Source: Methanobacteriales archaeon HGW-Methanobacteriales-1 (GTDB lineage: Archaea; Methanobacteriota; Methanobacteria; Methanobacteriales; Methanobacteriaceae). From it: DNA of 64,000 nucleotides. Each line of letters begins with the position of its first letter. The stretch's first letter is position 1. Both the position numbers and the translations under genes were made by a program. This document shows, in pieces, positions 1-7,693 of this stretch. Below the pieces are notes generated by a model. That model did no database searches. It was given only the letters and a program-made list of their open reading frames with translations, and was not told where the DNA came from. The DNA lies in the NCBI GenBank assembly GCA_002839705.1, contig PGYO01000001.1:186001-250000 (forward strand). The letters are read 5' to 3'.

Positions 1-685
1 TATATATGCCGTATGCTACTTTGGCCATGGTTGCTGGGGAAATTTTATGGGTTGCTATTAATTTAGTGTCATAATATCTTCCAGAGCTACTGGTAAGACT
101 TGGATAATTAGTGATTATATTGCTTATTGCATTGGCAATATATCGATTTTTGTAAGCCTGTGATTTACCTGCACAGTCAACATTGGGTTGTATGACCCAA
201 ACTCCAGCATGTCTTAAAAATATATATGGTGTTTTAATTCCTGCAAAATACATGTTGGAAAAGTTATCATCCCAAGCCCTTCTAATAATAGAAGTAGTTT
301 TTAAATTTAATTTGCCGGTATTGACAAAAATAACTCCTTTACTACTTGATGAAGCTAATTTGGCAACAACTTTCATGGTTCCAGGACAGCTGGCTGCCAT
401 GTAAACAGCTACACCTTTTGATTTTGCAGAATATACTGCTCTTTCACCTTCTCCAGGGTGAGGAGCTTTAGGATCTACGGTAACGTTTACTTTATTTTTT
501 AAAGTACCGTTTTCTATATATCCTTCAATGGAATGAAGATTAGAAACATCCTGCGAGCTGTTACCTGAAATACAATCTGAGGTAAGGAAAACGTCCGTCG
601 CACTGACTGTGTTTGTAAATAGGAAACAACACCCTAAAAGTAATAAAAATGATAAAGCCAATTTTTGATTTTTTAGATTATACAT
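1..685 (-). CDS. Secreted protein of unknown function, 3' end cut by window edge
   Basis: An open frame runs leftward from an ATG at 683-685 to the edge of the window (about 228 residues visible, stop not seen). The first 30 residues form a signal peptide: a short charged N-terminus (MYNLKNQK), a Leu-rich core with a Leu-Gly-Cys-Cys stretch, and a likely signal-peptidase site near SATD. The mature part has several cysteines (for example in AASCPG and NVDCAG). It is therefore exported or lipid-anchored. Methanobacteriales carry many adhesin-like and pseudomurein-associated exported proteins, and this may be one, but I do not recognise a specific family. TATA-like stretches lie just upstream at about 695-735. 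Confidence 0.75.
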   Translation of the reverse strand, partial: MYNLKNQKLALSFLLLLGCCFLFTNTVSATDVFLTSDCISGNSSQDVSNLHSIEGYIENGTLKNKVNVTVDPKAPHPGEGERAVYSAKSKGVAVYMAASCPGTMKVVAKLASSSSKGVIFVNTGKLNLKTTSIIRRAWDDNFSNMYFAGIKTPYIFLRHAGVWVIQPNVDCAGKSQAYKNRYIANAISNIITNYPSLTSSSGRYYDTKLIATHKISPATMAKVAYGIY

Positions 686-891
686 AATATCAATATAAAT
701 ATTACTTTTCTAATCGTTATAAATCTTGTTATAAAATTGGATGTTAATCATTATTTTAAATTTTCAACAATTTTTAATGACTAAATCTATGATTTAAATT
801 AAAATTCAAAAAAATAAGATAAGATAAAAGGATTTAATTAAATAATTGGAAGAAATGTGCGCTTAAAAATTAAATATTTAGGATTATTTAA

Positions 892-1881
892 TCATTTAAC
901 GTACTGTTTAACATTTTCTCTCACAATAGCAGATGCACCAAGAATTTTAATCTCTTTTAACATCTCTGGAAATTTATTTTTTGTAATTAGAACATTAAAT
1001 TGGGAAAAATTGCTACCTTTGGTTATGGTAGGTTCATCAGAACAGTAATCATTAGAGACAAGAAATGACTTAGTATCTTCTACTCTGTGATTAGCTATGT
1101 TAAATTTCACATCAAAATATTTTCTAGCTTTAATTGCACCAAATAATTGATCAAATATCATATGGGCCTTTTCTAACTTTTGCCCAGCACAAGCAGGGCC
1201 TGCATAAAGACCCGCACTTGATTCCATTATGGTATCAATAATTTTTAGGCCAGCTTTTCTCAAACTGCTTCCGGTTTGAGTATTATCTACAATTAAATCT
1301 GCTCCTTTTGCAATATAAACTTCTGTGGCACCGTCGGAATTTATTATTTGGACCAGGTCATTTTCCCCATCCCACAAACCTCTTATTTGGACCAGGGGAG
1401 TTTTGTCTCCAAAAATTTGCTGGTAACCTTCGTTTTCCATGAAAAATTGCTTTGTGAGGTTTGGATATTCTGTAAAACATAAAATTGGTGTTTTTTTATC
1501 TGAATTGGTCTGGAAAAACTCAGTAAGGGAATCATATGGGGCCTCATTTGGTACGGCAACAATTAATTTTGTTTGACCATAATCAAGATCTCCAATTTTT
1601 GTTATTAGATTCTCTTCAACATTTACAGATTCTTCACGCACCCAATCTTCACCAATGATTGATATATCCAGCATTCCTCTGTTTAATTCCACTGGGGCAC
1701 TTTGAGGGCGAGTTAAGTAGGACTTTATTTCAGAATCATTGGTAATGTCCATTTCGTTTTCTTCTTTACCAGGTTCATATCCTCTAACTTCGTATCCAGC
1801 ATCCACAAATAATTGATAAGTATTTCCCCTGTTTACATTGTTTAAGCTCCCTTTGGGGAGTCCGAGTACTATTTTCTCCAT
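892..1881 (-). CDS. HisG-like ATP phosphoribosyltransferase family protein
   Basis: 329 aa from the ATG at 1881; an in-frame TTG at 1893 gives four more residues but has no better ribosome site. The N-terminus (VLGLPKGSL), the [19 protein letters not shown] segment followed by IGEDW, and the phosphate-loop segment [13 protein letters not shown] near residue 205 match the periplasmic-binding-like catalytic fold of HisG, which joins ATP and PRPP in the first step of histidine synthesis. It is longer than the usual 285-290 aa long-form HisG and several positions are divergent (for instance AGPACAGQK in place of usual residues). No other his gene is nearby. It could be the functional HisG or a paralogue with another nucleotide substrate. 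Family is confident, the exact reaction is not. Confidence 0.7.
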   Translation of the reverse strand: MEKIVLGLPKGSLNNVNRGNTYQLFVDAGYEVRGYEPGKEENEMDITNDSEIKSYLTRPQSAPVELNRGMLDISIIGEDWVREESVNVEENLITKIGDLDYGQTKLIVAVPNEAPYDSLTEFFQTNSDKKTPILCFTEYPNLTKQFFMENEGYQQIFGDKTPLVQIRGLWDGENDLVQIINSDGATEVYIAKGADLIVDNTQTGSSLRKAGLKIIDTIMESSAGLYAGPACAGQKLEKAHMIFDQLFGAIKARKYFDVKFNIANHRVEDTKSFLVSNDYCSDEPTITKGSNFSQFNVLITKNKFPEMLKEIKILGASAIVRENVKQYVK

Positions 1882-2006
1882 AATTAAATGCAAATAAAAT
1901 TAGTATTTATATTTTTTGATATTTAGAAAAAAATAATAGCAATTGGAAGATATGTATTATTTTTATTAACTAATGTTCAAGTACCATTTATATTTTTAAA
2001 AAATAT

Positions 2007-3215
2007 TTATTTCATACCTAATGGGCTAATTTTTCTTAGATTTTCAACTACTTGTGCTAATGCATCAGCAACAGCATCCATTTCTTCCATTGTATTGAAT
2101 CGGCCTAAAGTTAACCTTACAGACCCATGTGCTCTTTCAGGATTTCCCCCAATTCCTAAAATCACATGACTCGGGTCTAAAGACCTACTAAAACAAGCAG
2201 AACCAGTACTAACGGCAAATCCCCTCATGTCCAGATGTAAGGTTATAGATTCGCCTTCAACATATTCAAAGGTTATATTTACATTTTGAGGGGTTCTATT
2301 TGTGGTATGTCCATTTAAAATAGTTTTTGGAACTTCATTTAATATTCTATCTATTAAATGATCTCTCATATTTAGTAAACGTTGATTTTCATCTTCATTT
2401 ACTAATTGGATTGCTTTAGCAAATCCAACAGCTCCAGGAATATTTTCTGTTCCTCCTCGTAGATTAAATTCTTGAAAACCACCATCCATCCATTTTAATA
2501 GCGGAGTACCTTTACGTATATATAATACACCAATTCCTGCAGGGCCATGAATGGTATGGGCTGAAATCGAAATAAGATCTGCAGGGATTTTATTTACATT
2601 AAGGGGAAGTCTGGTAAATGAATGAGTTGCATCAGTATGGAAAAGAACTCCTTTTTCTTTACAAATTTTTCCAATGGTTTCTAAATCTTGTAAAGTACCT
2701 ATTTCCTGATTAGCATGTTGAATAGATACTATTATGGTCTCATTGGTAATTGAATTTTTTAGATCTTCTGGATCAATAAAACCATCCGGATCGACATCAA
2801 GAAATTTAACTTGGAAACCTAGTTTTTCCAGGGATTTAGCTGTGTTAAGAACTGAAAAATCTTCTATTGATGTGGTAATAACATGATTTTTTATTTCGTT
2901 TTTTACATCGGGATTGTTTTCCATTTCACGCTTTTTTCTTTGAGCCCAGGCCATCACAGTTCCTTTTAAAGCAATATTACTGGATTCAGTATTTCCAGAA
3001 GTAAAGATTATTTCTTCTTTAGAAGCCCCTAATGTCTCTGCTACGATTTTTCGACTATTATCAAGTATTTCACGTGATTCAATACCCATTGAATATCCCG
3101 ATTCAGAGGTAGGAATAGCATAATTTTCAAAAAAGCATTTTTGCATCTCTTCCAATACTCTTTCATCGAGGCGGGTCATCGAGGCATTATCTAAATAGGT
3201 ATAATTGTTTAACAT
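2007..3215 (-). CDS. NifS/IscS-like aminotransferase-fold protein lacking the PLP lysine
   Basis: 402 aa from the ATG at 3215, preceded by GGTGAAAAG; a longer reading to 3281 has no ribosome site. The fold and many landmarks are those of cysteine desulfurases: YLDNAS near residue 7, SGNTESSN near 73, HTDAT near 193, GGTEN near 254, and the persulfide-forming loop STGSACFS with Cys341. The lysine that forms the Schiff base with PLP in the SxHK motif is replaced: SAHTIHGPAG gives Thr221. The PLP-stacking His is Asp119 (IEDFSV) and the usual Gln is His198. The Asp binding the pyridine nitrogen (Asp195) remains. It is the third gene of an apparent operon behind TusA-like and DsrE-like genes. A normal desulfurase mechanism looks unlikely; a scaffold or sulfur-relay role is inferred. 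Confidence 0.85.
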   Translation of the reverse strand: MLNNYTYLDNASMTRLDERVLEEMQKCFFENYAIPTSESGYSMGIESREILDNSRKIVAETLGASKEEIIFTSGNTESSNIALKGTVMAWAQRKKREMENNPDVKNEIKNHVITTSIEDFSVLNTAKSLEKLGFQVKFLDVDPDGFIDPEDLKNSITNETIIVSIQHANQEIGTLQDLETIGKICKEKGVLFHTDATHSFTRLPLNVNKIPADLISISAHTIHGPAGIGVLYIRKGTPLLKWMDGGFQEFNLRGGTENIPGAVGFAKAIQLVNEDENQRLLNMRDHLIDRILNEVPKTILNGHTTNRTPQNVNITFEYVEGESITLHLDMRGFAVSTGSACFSRSLDPSHVILGIGGNPERAHGSVRLTLGRFNTMEEMDAVADALAQVVENLRKISPLGMK

Positions 3216-3308
3216 CTTTTCACCTGATTTTAAACCTGAAATTATTTGATTTAATAAATATTTTATTAAACTAATTTCCATTTATTAGAAAAGCCATTTA
3301 TAATCTAA

Positions 3309-3728
3309 TTATATGAAAAGTGTTATTTCCGAGTCTCTGGCTTCTTGGATATAAGTACCTACTGCACCATATTCATCAATTAAGTCCTGCTGAAGACCTT
3401 CTTTTTCAATACCCATTATTTCCATGGTCATTTCACAAGCAATTATTTTTCCACCAAGATCTTTATAATCTGATATTAGTCGTTCTAATGATGCCACATT
3501 GGCTTTTTTCATTCGGCTTTTAATCATCCATTTACCCAGGCCTAAAAAATGCATTTTAGACAATGGTCCTTTTTCGAGACCTCCTTTTTTAAGGCGCTCT
3601 AAGCCCCAAAAAGTGAAGTAAAGCGAAGCTTCCATCCCCATGGAAAGAGCACCATTGGCAATAATTAAAGCACTATATATCTTATCCATATCTCCACTAT
3701 GGACTACTATTGTTGCTTTTTGATTCAT
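3309..3728 (-). CDS. DsrE-family sulfur carrier-like protein
   Basis: 139 aa. The sequence starts with a Rossmann-like strand (ATIVVHSGDMDKIYSALI), has the hydrophobic SLYFTFWGLERL segment, and carries a conserved-type cysteine in IIACEMTMEIMG near residue 98, typical of the DsrE2 branch of DsrE/F proteins. Family members carry sulfur as a persulfide on this Cys and often sit beside TusA. The gene starts 4 nt after the TusA-like stop and is followed 93 nt later by the NifS-like gene, so co-transcription is likely. Cytosolic; no transmembrane segment apart from a mildly hydrophobic helix. The sulfur donor and acceptor are not deducible. Confidence 0.85.
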   Translation of the reverse strand: MNQKATIVVHSGDMDKIYSALIIANGALSMGMEASLYFTFWGLERLKKGGLEKGPLSKMHFLGLGKWMIKSRMKKANVASLERLISDYKDLGGKIIACEMTMEIMGIEKEGLQQDLIDEYGAVGTYIQEARDSEITLFI

Positions 3729-3732
3729 AAAA

Positions 3733-3954
3733 TCACCTTTTGATTTTTATTTTCCATATCCCATCAGTTTCTTCCACACTAATCAATTCCATGCCTAGGG
3801 CTTCTACGGCCATTGGTATTTCTTTTTTGGAAGCTGGGTGTGTTCCGGTTATTTCTACAATGTCTCCAGTTGAAGCAGTTCTTAATGCTTTTCTGGCCTC
3901 AACCAGAGGTATGGGACATGTTTCCCCTTTAACATCTACTTTTAAGTTACTCAT
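3733..3954 (-). CDS. TusA/SirA-family sulfurtransferase
   Basis: 73 aa, a complete TusA fold. The signature Cys-Pro-x-Pro is present as ETCPIPLVEARKAL at residues 11-24; Cys13 would carry the persulfide. It heads the leftward group with the DsrE-like gene (4 nt gap) and NifS-like gene. TusA/DsrE pairs serve in tRNA thiolation, sulfur oxidation or selenium handling in other organisms; which applies here is unknown. The ATG at 3954 follows GGGGAGATTCT on the coding strand, a good ribosome site. Methanogens often lack free-cysteine-based routes and use sulfide, so a persulfide relay of unknown purpose is the safest description. Confidence 0.9.
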   Translation of the reverse strand: MSNLKVDVKGETCPIPLVEARKALRTASTGDIVEITGTHPASKKEIPMAVEALGMELISVEETDGIWKIKIKR

Positions 3955-4411
3955 AGAATCTCCCCTATTGTAATTAAAAATTCATATTAATATTATGTTT
4001 TTAGAATAATATTTAACTTCCGAAAAATAGCTATTTTTACTAATCTAAATATGGGATTAATGGAATTTTTTATATTCAAAATAAATTTATTATTATTAAT
4101 AGGATCAAACTTTATTAATTTTCAATATTATTTAGATTTTCAGAATATGCATTAAGGAGTGGGGGTAATTAGTTCTTAAAAATATTGCTGAATGCTATTT
4201 TAGAATACTATCAATTAATAATTTTAGGCAGATTTTCATCTTGAAATTAATTGAATCATAAGCATATTCTTTAATATCTATTTTTTTGGAGAGTAGTATC
4301 TACACATTTTAGCACATCTAATGGCTATTTACCATATTTAATTCTACTTGGTTTAGTGTAGATTTATTATTGGTTGTGTTTATCTACTCATTTTCCAACG
4401 CCTCTTTTATT

Positions 4412-4474
4412 TATCTTAATCGAATGTAAAACGGGTAGGATCAGCATTTTTGATCAAATCATTCGATTAAGATA
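4412..4474. repeat. Perfect 15-bp inverted repeat with 33-nt spacer
   Basis: The left arm TATCTTAATCGAATG (4412-4426) is the exact reverse complement of the right arm CATTCGATTAAGATA (4460-4474). A smaller GATCA...TGATC pairing lies inside the loop. The structure would form a strong hairpin in RNA from either strand, or could be a protein-binding or recombination site. It lies about 30 nt from the palindromes at 4501-4545. Confidence 0.75.
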
Positions 4475-4500
4475 TTATTTATCAGGGTAAACAACGATTT

Positions 4501-4562
4501 ATTATAACAATCGTTATAATTTTCCCTATTATAACAATTGTTATATTTGTATATAAATATTT
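4501..4562 (-). promoter_or_regulatory. Two ATAAC-GTTAT palindromes beside a TATA-like box
   Basis: Palindrome A is ATTATAACAATCGTTATAAT (4501-4520, 8-bp arms around AATC). Palindrome B is TATAACAATTGTTATA (4530-4545, fully symmetric). Their centres are 27 bp apart. Read leftward, an ATATTTATATAC box (4549-4560) sits immediately upstream of both, so a bound repressor would lie between TATA box and start site. The same core occurs at 5593-5612 before the NifX-like gene. Regulator unknown. Confidence 0.55.
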
Positions 4563-4631
4563 CGATTTAACGTATAAAATGAATTAGTAATTAATTTTTT
4601 TAGATCTTTAGAAATTAAATTAAAATTAGAG

Positions 4632-5153
4632 TTATTTTTTAGTTTTTACAGAATCAAAAGAACTTTTTATTGAATTCAACCAGGGTTTAATCATATTTTT
4701 TTGTTCTTTTTTTTCACCAAGTTCTTCTTTGTTATTGATAATGGGGTATTGATTATTTACAAAATTATCCAGCCAGTCTGCTAATTCATATTCTCCTAAA
4801 TCTTCGAAAAATACCCACGCATAACCTTCGTGTTCGTTACTTAATTTAAGTTCACCCTCAATTATATTACCGGACATAATTATATGAACGGCCCGTATAA
4901 CATGCAAATTTTGTTCTGAGACACCTACAACATGATCAAGGCCAATTTTTAAATTAGTTTCCTCATATACTTCTCTTAACAGTGCTTGATCAAAAGATTC
5001 CTCTGGATCTACTTTACCTCCTGGAAATTCCCATTTTCCAGGATTTGTTTTTGAATCCGTAGATCGTTTAATAATCAAAATTTTCCCGTCATCATCACTT
5101 AATAAAGCTCTAACGGCCAATCCATAAACGAGGTTTTGCATGATTCCTACCAT
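4632..5153 (-). CDS. Nudix hydrolase (MutT-like)
   Basis: 173 aa. A complete Nudix box (G-x5-E-x7-REUxEE) is visible: [20 protein letters not shown] then ET, residues about 44-66, preceded by the typical [10 protein letters not shown]. Such enzymes cleave nucleoside diphosphates linked to another group, for example oxidised dNTPs; the C-terminal 35 residues, Lys-rich and low in complexity, are extra to the domain. The start at 5153 follows AAAGGTTATAAA; a second ATG 4 codons in (5141) is also possible. It is transcribed away from the 17-bp triple repeat at 5213-5263, which may control it. Substrate not deducible. Confidence 0.9.
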   Translation of the reverse strand: MVGIMQNLVYGLAVRALLSDDDGKILIIKRSTDSKTNPGKWEFPGGKVDPEESFDQALLREVYEETNLKIGLDHVVGVSEQNLHVIRAVHIIMSGNIIEGELKLSNEHEGYAWVFFEDLGEYELADWLDNFVNNQYPIINNKEELGEKKEQKNMIKPWLNSIKSSFDSVKTKK

Positions 5154-5212
5154 TTTATAACCTTTTTTTATCTATACTAATATTATGGGTATTCATAAAA
5201 GTTAATATATAA

Positions 5213-5263
5213 CTATTCAAATGTTAAACCTATTCAAATTTTAAACCTATTCAAATATTAAAT
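5213..5263. repeat. Three tandem 17-bp direct repeats in a divergent promoter
   Basis: CTATTCAAATGTTAAAC (5213-5229), CTATTCAAATTTTAAAC (5230-5246) and CTATTCAAATATTAAAT (5247-5263) are head-to-tail with no spacer. They lie between the divergent Nudix gene and the 59-aa Cys-rich gene, upstream of plausible TATA boxes for both. Tandem sites on successive helical faces (17 bp) suggest cooperative binding of a regulator. Confidence 0.75.
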
Positions 5264-5322
5264 AAAAACTTTTATCTGTCAAATCTATAAGAATAACAGA
5301 ATATTTATTTATCGGTGATTAA

Positions 5323-5502
5323 ATGGAAAGCACTAAAATCTTTGATGTTCAGGAATTCAATATTATTTCTTCCAGTGAAAACTGTTATAAATGTAGATTT
5401 AAGTGTGAAATCATAATTGATGAGCAAAAAACAATTAATTTATACTGTAGACATCCCAGAGGCCCAGGAAAACCAGAACATTGTATTTATTTTAAGCCTT
5501 AG
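5323..5502 (+). CDS. Small Cys-rich putative metal-binding protein
   Basis: 59 aa, ATG at 5323 preceded by GGTGATTAA, an excellent local ribosome site, and ended by TAG at 5502. Five cysteines lie at 21, 24, 28, 42 and 54 with His44 and His53: C-x2-C-x3-C, then YCRHP and EHC. This spacing suggests a small zinc-ribbon-like or Fe-S binding unit. No membrane segment. It is driven from the promoter that holds the 17-bp triple repeat. No family is recognised; the coding call rests on the ribosome site, intact frame and ordered cysteines. Confidence 0.65.
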   Translation: MESTKIFDVQEFNIISSSENCYKCRFKCEIIIDEQKTINLYCRHPRGPGKPEHCIYFKP

Positions 5503-5592
5503 TAATTTTCATTTGTTTGTTTTTTTAATTTTCTATAGTTTAAAGTCATAAATTTTTATAATATTATTGCATAAACTTTAAATTTCATTATT

Positions 5593-5612
5593 TATATAAC
5601 AATTGTTATATA
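5593..5612 (+). promoter_or_regulatory. 20-bp perfect palindrome over the TATA box of the NifX-like gene
   Basis: TATATAACAATTGTTATATA is perfectly self-complementary. Its core ATAACAATTGTTAT is identical to palindrome B at 4530-4545. It overlaps a TTTATATAA box, so a bound protein would block TBP. The downstream NifX-like gene starts about 66 nt further. Confidence 0.6.
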
Positions 5613-5677
5613 ATTGGCTTATCCAATTAATCTTGAAATTATTAAATTTAATAAAACAAAAAAATAAAGGTGATAAT

Positions 5678-6061
5678 ATTTCATTTAAAGTAGCAATAGC
5701 AAGTGAAGACGGATTATTCATTGATGAACACTTTGGAAGGGCTCCTAAATTTTTAATATTCAATGTTCATGAAAATGGAAGTTTTGAATTGATTGAATCA
5801 CGAAAAAATATCCCTCCTGAGGAATATCTAAAAAATCATGATCAAGCATTAAATAAAATCATAAATAAAGTGGCAGATTGCAGATTTGTCCTGGCAGAAA
5901 AAATTGGGCCTGATGCCAAAGAAAAATTAAACTATAACCATATACGTGCTTATGAACTAAATAATTCTATTGAAGAAGCTTTAGAAAGACTTTCAGCTGT
6001 TGTATATAGAAATTATCTTTCTAATTTCTCAAAAAATCATTTTAAAGCATCAATTAAATAA
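5678..6061 (+). CDS. NifX/NifB-like dinitrogenase cofactor-domain protein
   Basis: About 127 aa. The domain core (FKVAIASEDG, then DEHFGRAPKFLIF near residue 20-32) is the RNase H-like fold of NifX, NafY and the NifB C-terminus, which bind iron-molybdenum cofactor precursors; stand-alone archaeal copies are of unknown role. The start is odd: the ribosome site AAAGGTGAT (5666-5674) is followed at the normal distance by ATT (5678), not ATG. The only earlier in-frame start, TTG at 5603, lies inside the palindromic operator and would add a 25-residue hydrophobic leader unlike the family. I therefore place the start at ATT, tentatively. No nif structural genes are in view. Confidence 0.7.
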   Translation: MSFKVAIASEDGLFIDEHFGRAPKFLIFNVHENGSFELIESRKNIPPEEYLKNHDQALNKIINKVADCRFVLAEKIGPDAKEKLNYNHIRAYELNNSIEEALERLSAVVYRNYLSNFSKNHFKASIK

Positions 6062-6218
6062 TATATAATTTATAATTCCCTAATTTAAGGATCTTTTTAT
6101 ATATTTCTTTTATTTTTTAAAAAATTATAATATATACCACAGTTATATAAAATACATAAATCTTCTGGGAGTAATATATAATTAGTAATGAATTATACAA
6201 TTTTATATGAGGTATCAA

Positions 6219-6449
6219 ATGGAATCCACTAAAAACAATTATTTTATAGCAGTTTTACTGGTATTTGTTGCAGCATATTATGCTTATACAAAAACTTACT
6301 ATAATGCATTAGGATGGCTTTTGCTTAGTATTACTATTTTTTTAGGAATTTATCTAACGAGTATTGGTGCTAGTAAAAAATATTTTTATATGGCAATTGG
6401 ATTAGCAGTTTTAGCAGTAATATGTTTTGTGTTAGAGATTTTTTATTAA
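6219..6449 (+). CDS. Small three-helix membrane protein
   Basis: 76 aa from the ATG at 6219, which sits 5 nt after TGAGGT (6208-6213); the ATG at 6207 overlaps this site and is less likely. Three hydrophobic segments are visible, around residues 8-22, 28-45 and 53-74, with a charged cytosolic N-terminus (MESTKNN). No conserved motif and no family recognised. It stands alone between the NifX-like gene and the HTH-CBS regulator. Hypothetical, but the ribosome site and clean topology support a real gene. Confidence 0.6.
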   Translation: MESTKNNYFIAVLLVFVAAYYAYTKTYYNALGWLLLSITIFLGIYLTSIGASKKYFYMAIGLAVLAVICFVLEIFY

Positions 6450-6792
6450 TCAATGGTTTATATCAATAAATAAAAGTTGGTTTAAAAATTTGATTCAATT
6501 AGATTTTATATTATATTTTATTCAATTTTTTCTAATAAATGTTTAAGTAGACATCTAGGCCAATATTATTATTTAATATTTGCTTATTTGTGGAGTTCAT
6601 TTGCATTAATTAATATAATTATTAGAAATTTAATTTAATACATTAGATATACGTTATTAATTACAAAAACAATATATACGATAATATTATATAAATAATG
6701 AGAAATAATTATAATTATTATTCGTAATAGATTATATTGAAAAAAATTAGTATTGATTATAATATTATTCATAAATTTAAAGGTGACGGGCC
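6450..6792. other. AT-rich intergenic interval
   Basis: About 340 nt of very AT-rich DNA. It should hold the promoter of the HTH-CBS gene (the region 6655-6775 has several TATA-like stretches and ATATACG twice). I see no gene or RNA in it. Confidence 0.4.
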
Positions 6793-7674
6793 ATGCTTAC
6801 ATCTGTTCAGAAGGAGATTTTACAAAGTTTGATTAATCTGTATCGTAATTCTAATGGTAAGTCCATAAAGGGCGAGGAAATTGCTGAAATAATGAATCGT
6901 AACCCTGGAACAATACGTAACCAGATGCAATCCCTAAGGAGTTTAGGCCTTGTAAAAGGTGTTCCTGGACCCCGAGGTGGTTATAAACCCACAATTAAAG
7001 CATACCATACTCTAAATATTTCTGCAACAGGTAAAGAAACATTAGTTCCGATTTATAGGGATGGAAAAGAATTGAATGATATTTCTGTTGCTAAAATTGA
7101 ATTTACAAGTATTCCTCATCCAGGTGAGTGTGAAGCTGCTATTAAAGCTGTTGGTAGCATAAAACAACTGGATTTGGGTGATAGAATTCGTGTAGGTCCT
7201 ACTCCTGTAAATAAATTGGTTATAAATGGTGTAATTGTTGGTAGGGACGATATGGATAATATTCTGCTTTTAGACACCACGGCCATTAGAAGTATTCCTA
7301 AAAAGACAGTTCTTGATGTGGCAACAAAGGAACTTATAACTTTGAATGCTGAATATGGTGTAAAAAAATCTGCAAAAGTTTTATCGGAAAAAGGGATTGA
7401 GGGAGCTCCTGTTATTAAGGATGGTAAAATTGTCGGAATACTAACCTTAAGTGACATTATTAAAGCTATTGCTCAAGGTAAAGAAGATCTAGAAATTAGT
7501 GAAATCATGTCCAGTGATATTATAACTGTTGAAGAAGACGTCATGATATCAGATGCTATTGAAATTATGAATAAAAAGAACATAGGCAGATTAATAGTAT
7601 TGGAGCATGATGGAACTCCAGTAGGAATCGTGACTAGAACAGATCTTTTAGATAATATTGCTGGATTAAAATAG
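6793..7674 (+). CDS. Winged-helix regulator with paired CBS domains
   Basis: 293 aa; ATG preceded by AAAGGTGACGGGCC. Residues 1-60 form a winged helix (GEEIAEIMNRNPGTIRNQMQ, then SLRSLGLVKGVPGPRGGYKP). Residues 60-165 form a middle region with a PHPGECEAAI segment. Two CBS motifs follow (about 175-230 and 235-293; KDGKIVGILTLSDIIKAI and HDGTPVGIVTRTDLLD). CBS pairs bind adenosine nucleotides or SAM, so this is probably a transcription regulator sensing such a ligand. This HTH plus CBS architecture is familiar from methanogens. The target is unknown; it lies upstream of the deoxyhypusine synthase gene but is separated by 294 nt. Confidence 0.85.
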   Translation: MLTSVQKEILQSLINLYRNSNGKSIKGEEIAEIMNRNPGTIRNQMQSLRSLGLVKGVPGPRGGYKPTIKAYHTLNISATGKETLVPIYRDGKELNDISVAKIEFTSIPHPGECEAAIKAVGSIKQLDLGDRIRVGPTPVNKLVINGVIVGRDDMDNILLLDTTAIRSIPKKTVLDVATKELITLNAEYGVKKSAKVLSEKGIEGAPVIKDGKIVGILTLSDIIKAIAQGKEDLEISEIMSSDIITVEEDVMISDAIEIMNKKNIGRLIVLEHDGTPVGIVTRTDLLDNIAGLK

Positions 7675-7693
7675 AGCATAGATTAAATAAATC

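Larger units (their letters stand above)
3955..4631. other. Long gene-poor interval with operator-like and hairpin sequences
   Basis: No reading frame longer than about 30 codons with a ribosome site was found on either strand. The left end holds the promoter of the leftward sulfur operon. The right half holds a 15-bp inverted repeat (4412-4474) and two palindromes next to a TATA-like element (4501-4562), listed separately. The layout could fit a leftward small RNA starting near 4527, but this is inference only. Confidence 0.5.

Noticed and set aside
183-404. A 73-codon rightward frame at the left end
   Set aside because: It lies antisense to the signal-peptide-bearing gene at 1-685, which has a better start and composition.
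4412-4474. Inverted repeat as the ends of an insertion sequence or MITE
   Set aside because: No transposase, no second copy in the window, no flanking target duplication, and a spacer of only 33 nt.
5213-5263. Three regular repeats as a short CRISPR array
   Set aside because: Units are 17 bp and directly abutting, with no spacers between them and no cas genes anywhere in the window.
5603-5677. TTG at 5603 as start of the NifX-like gene with a hydrophobic leader
   Set aside because: The codon is inside the palindrome that overlaps the TATA box, so it is probably upstream of the transcript start, and the family has no such leader.
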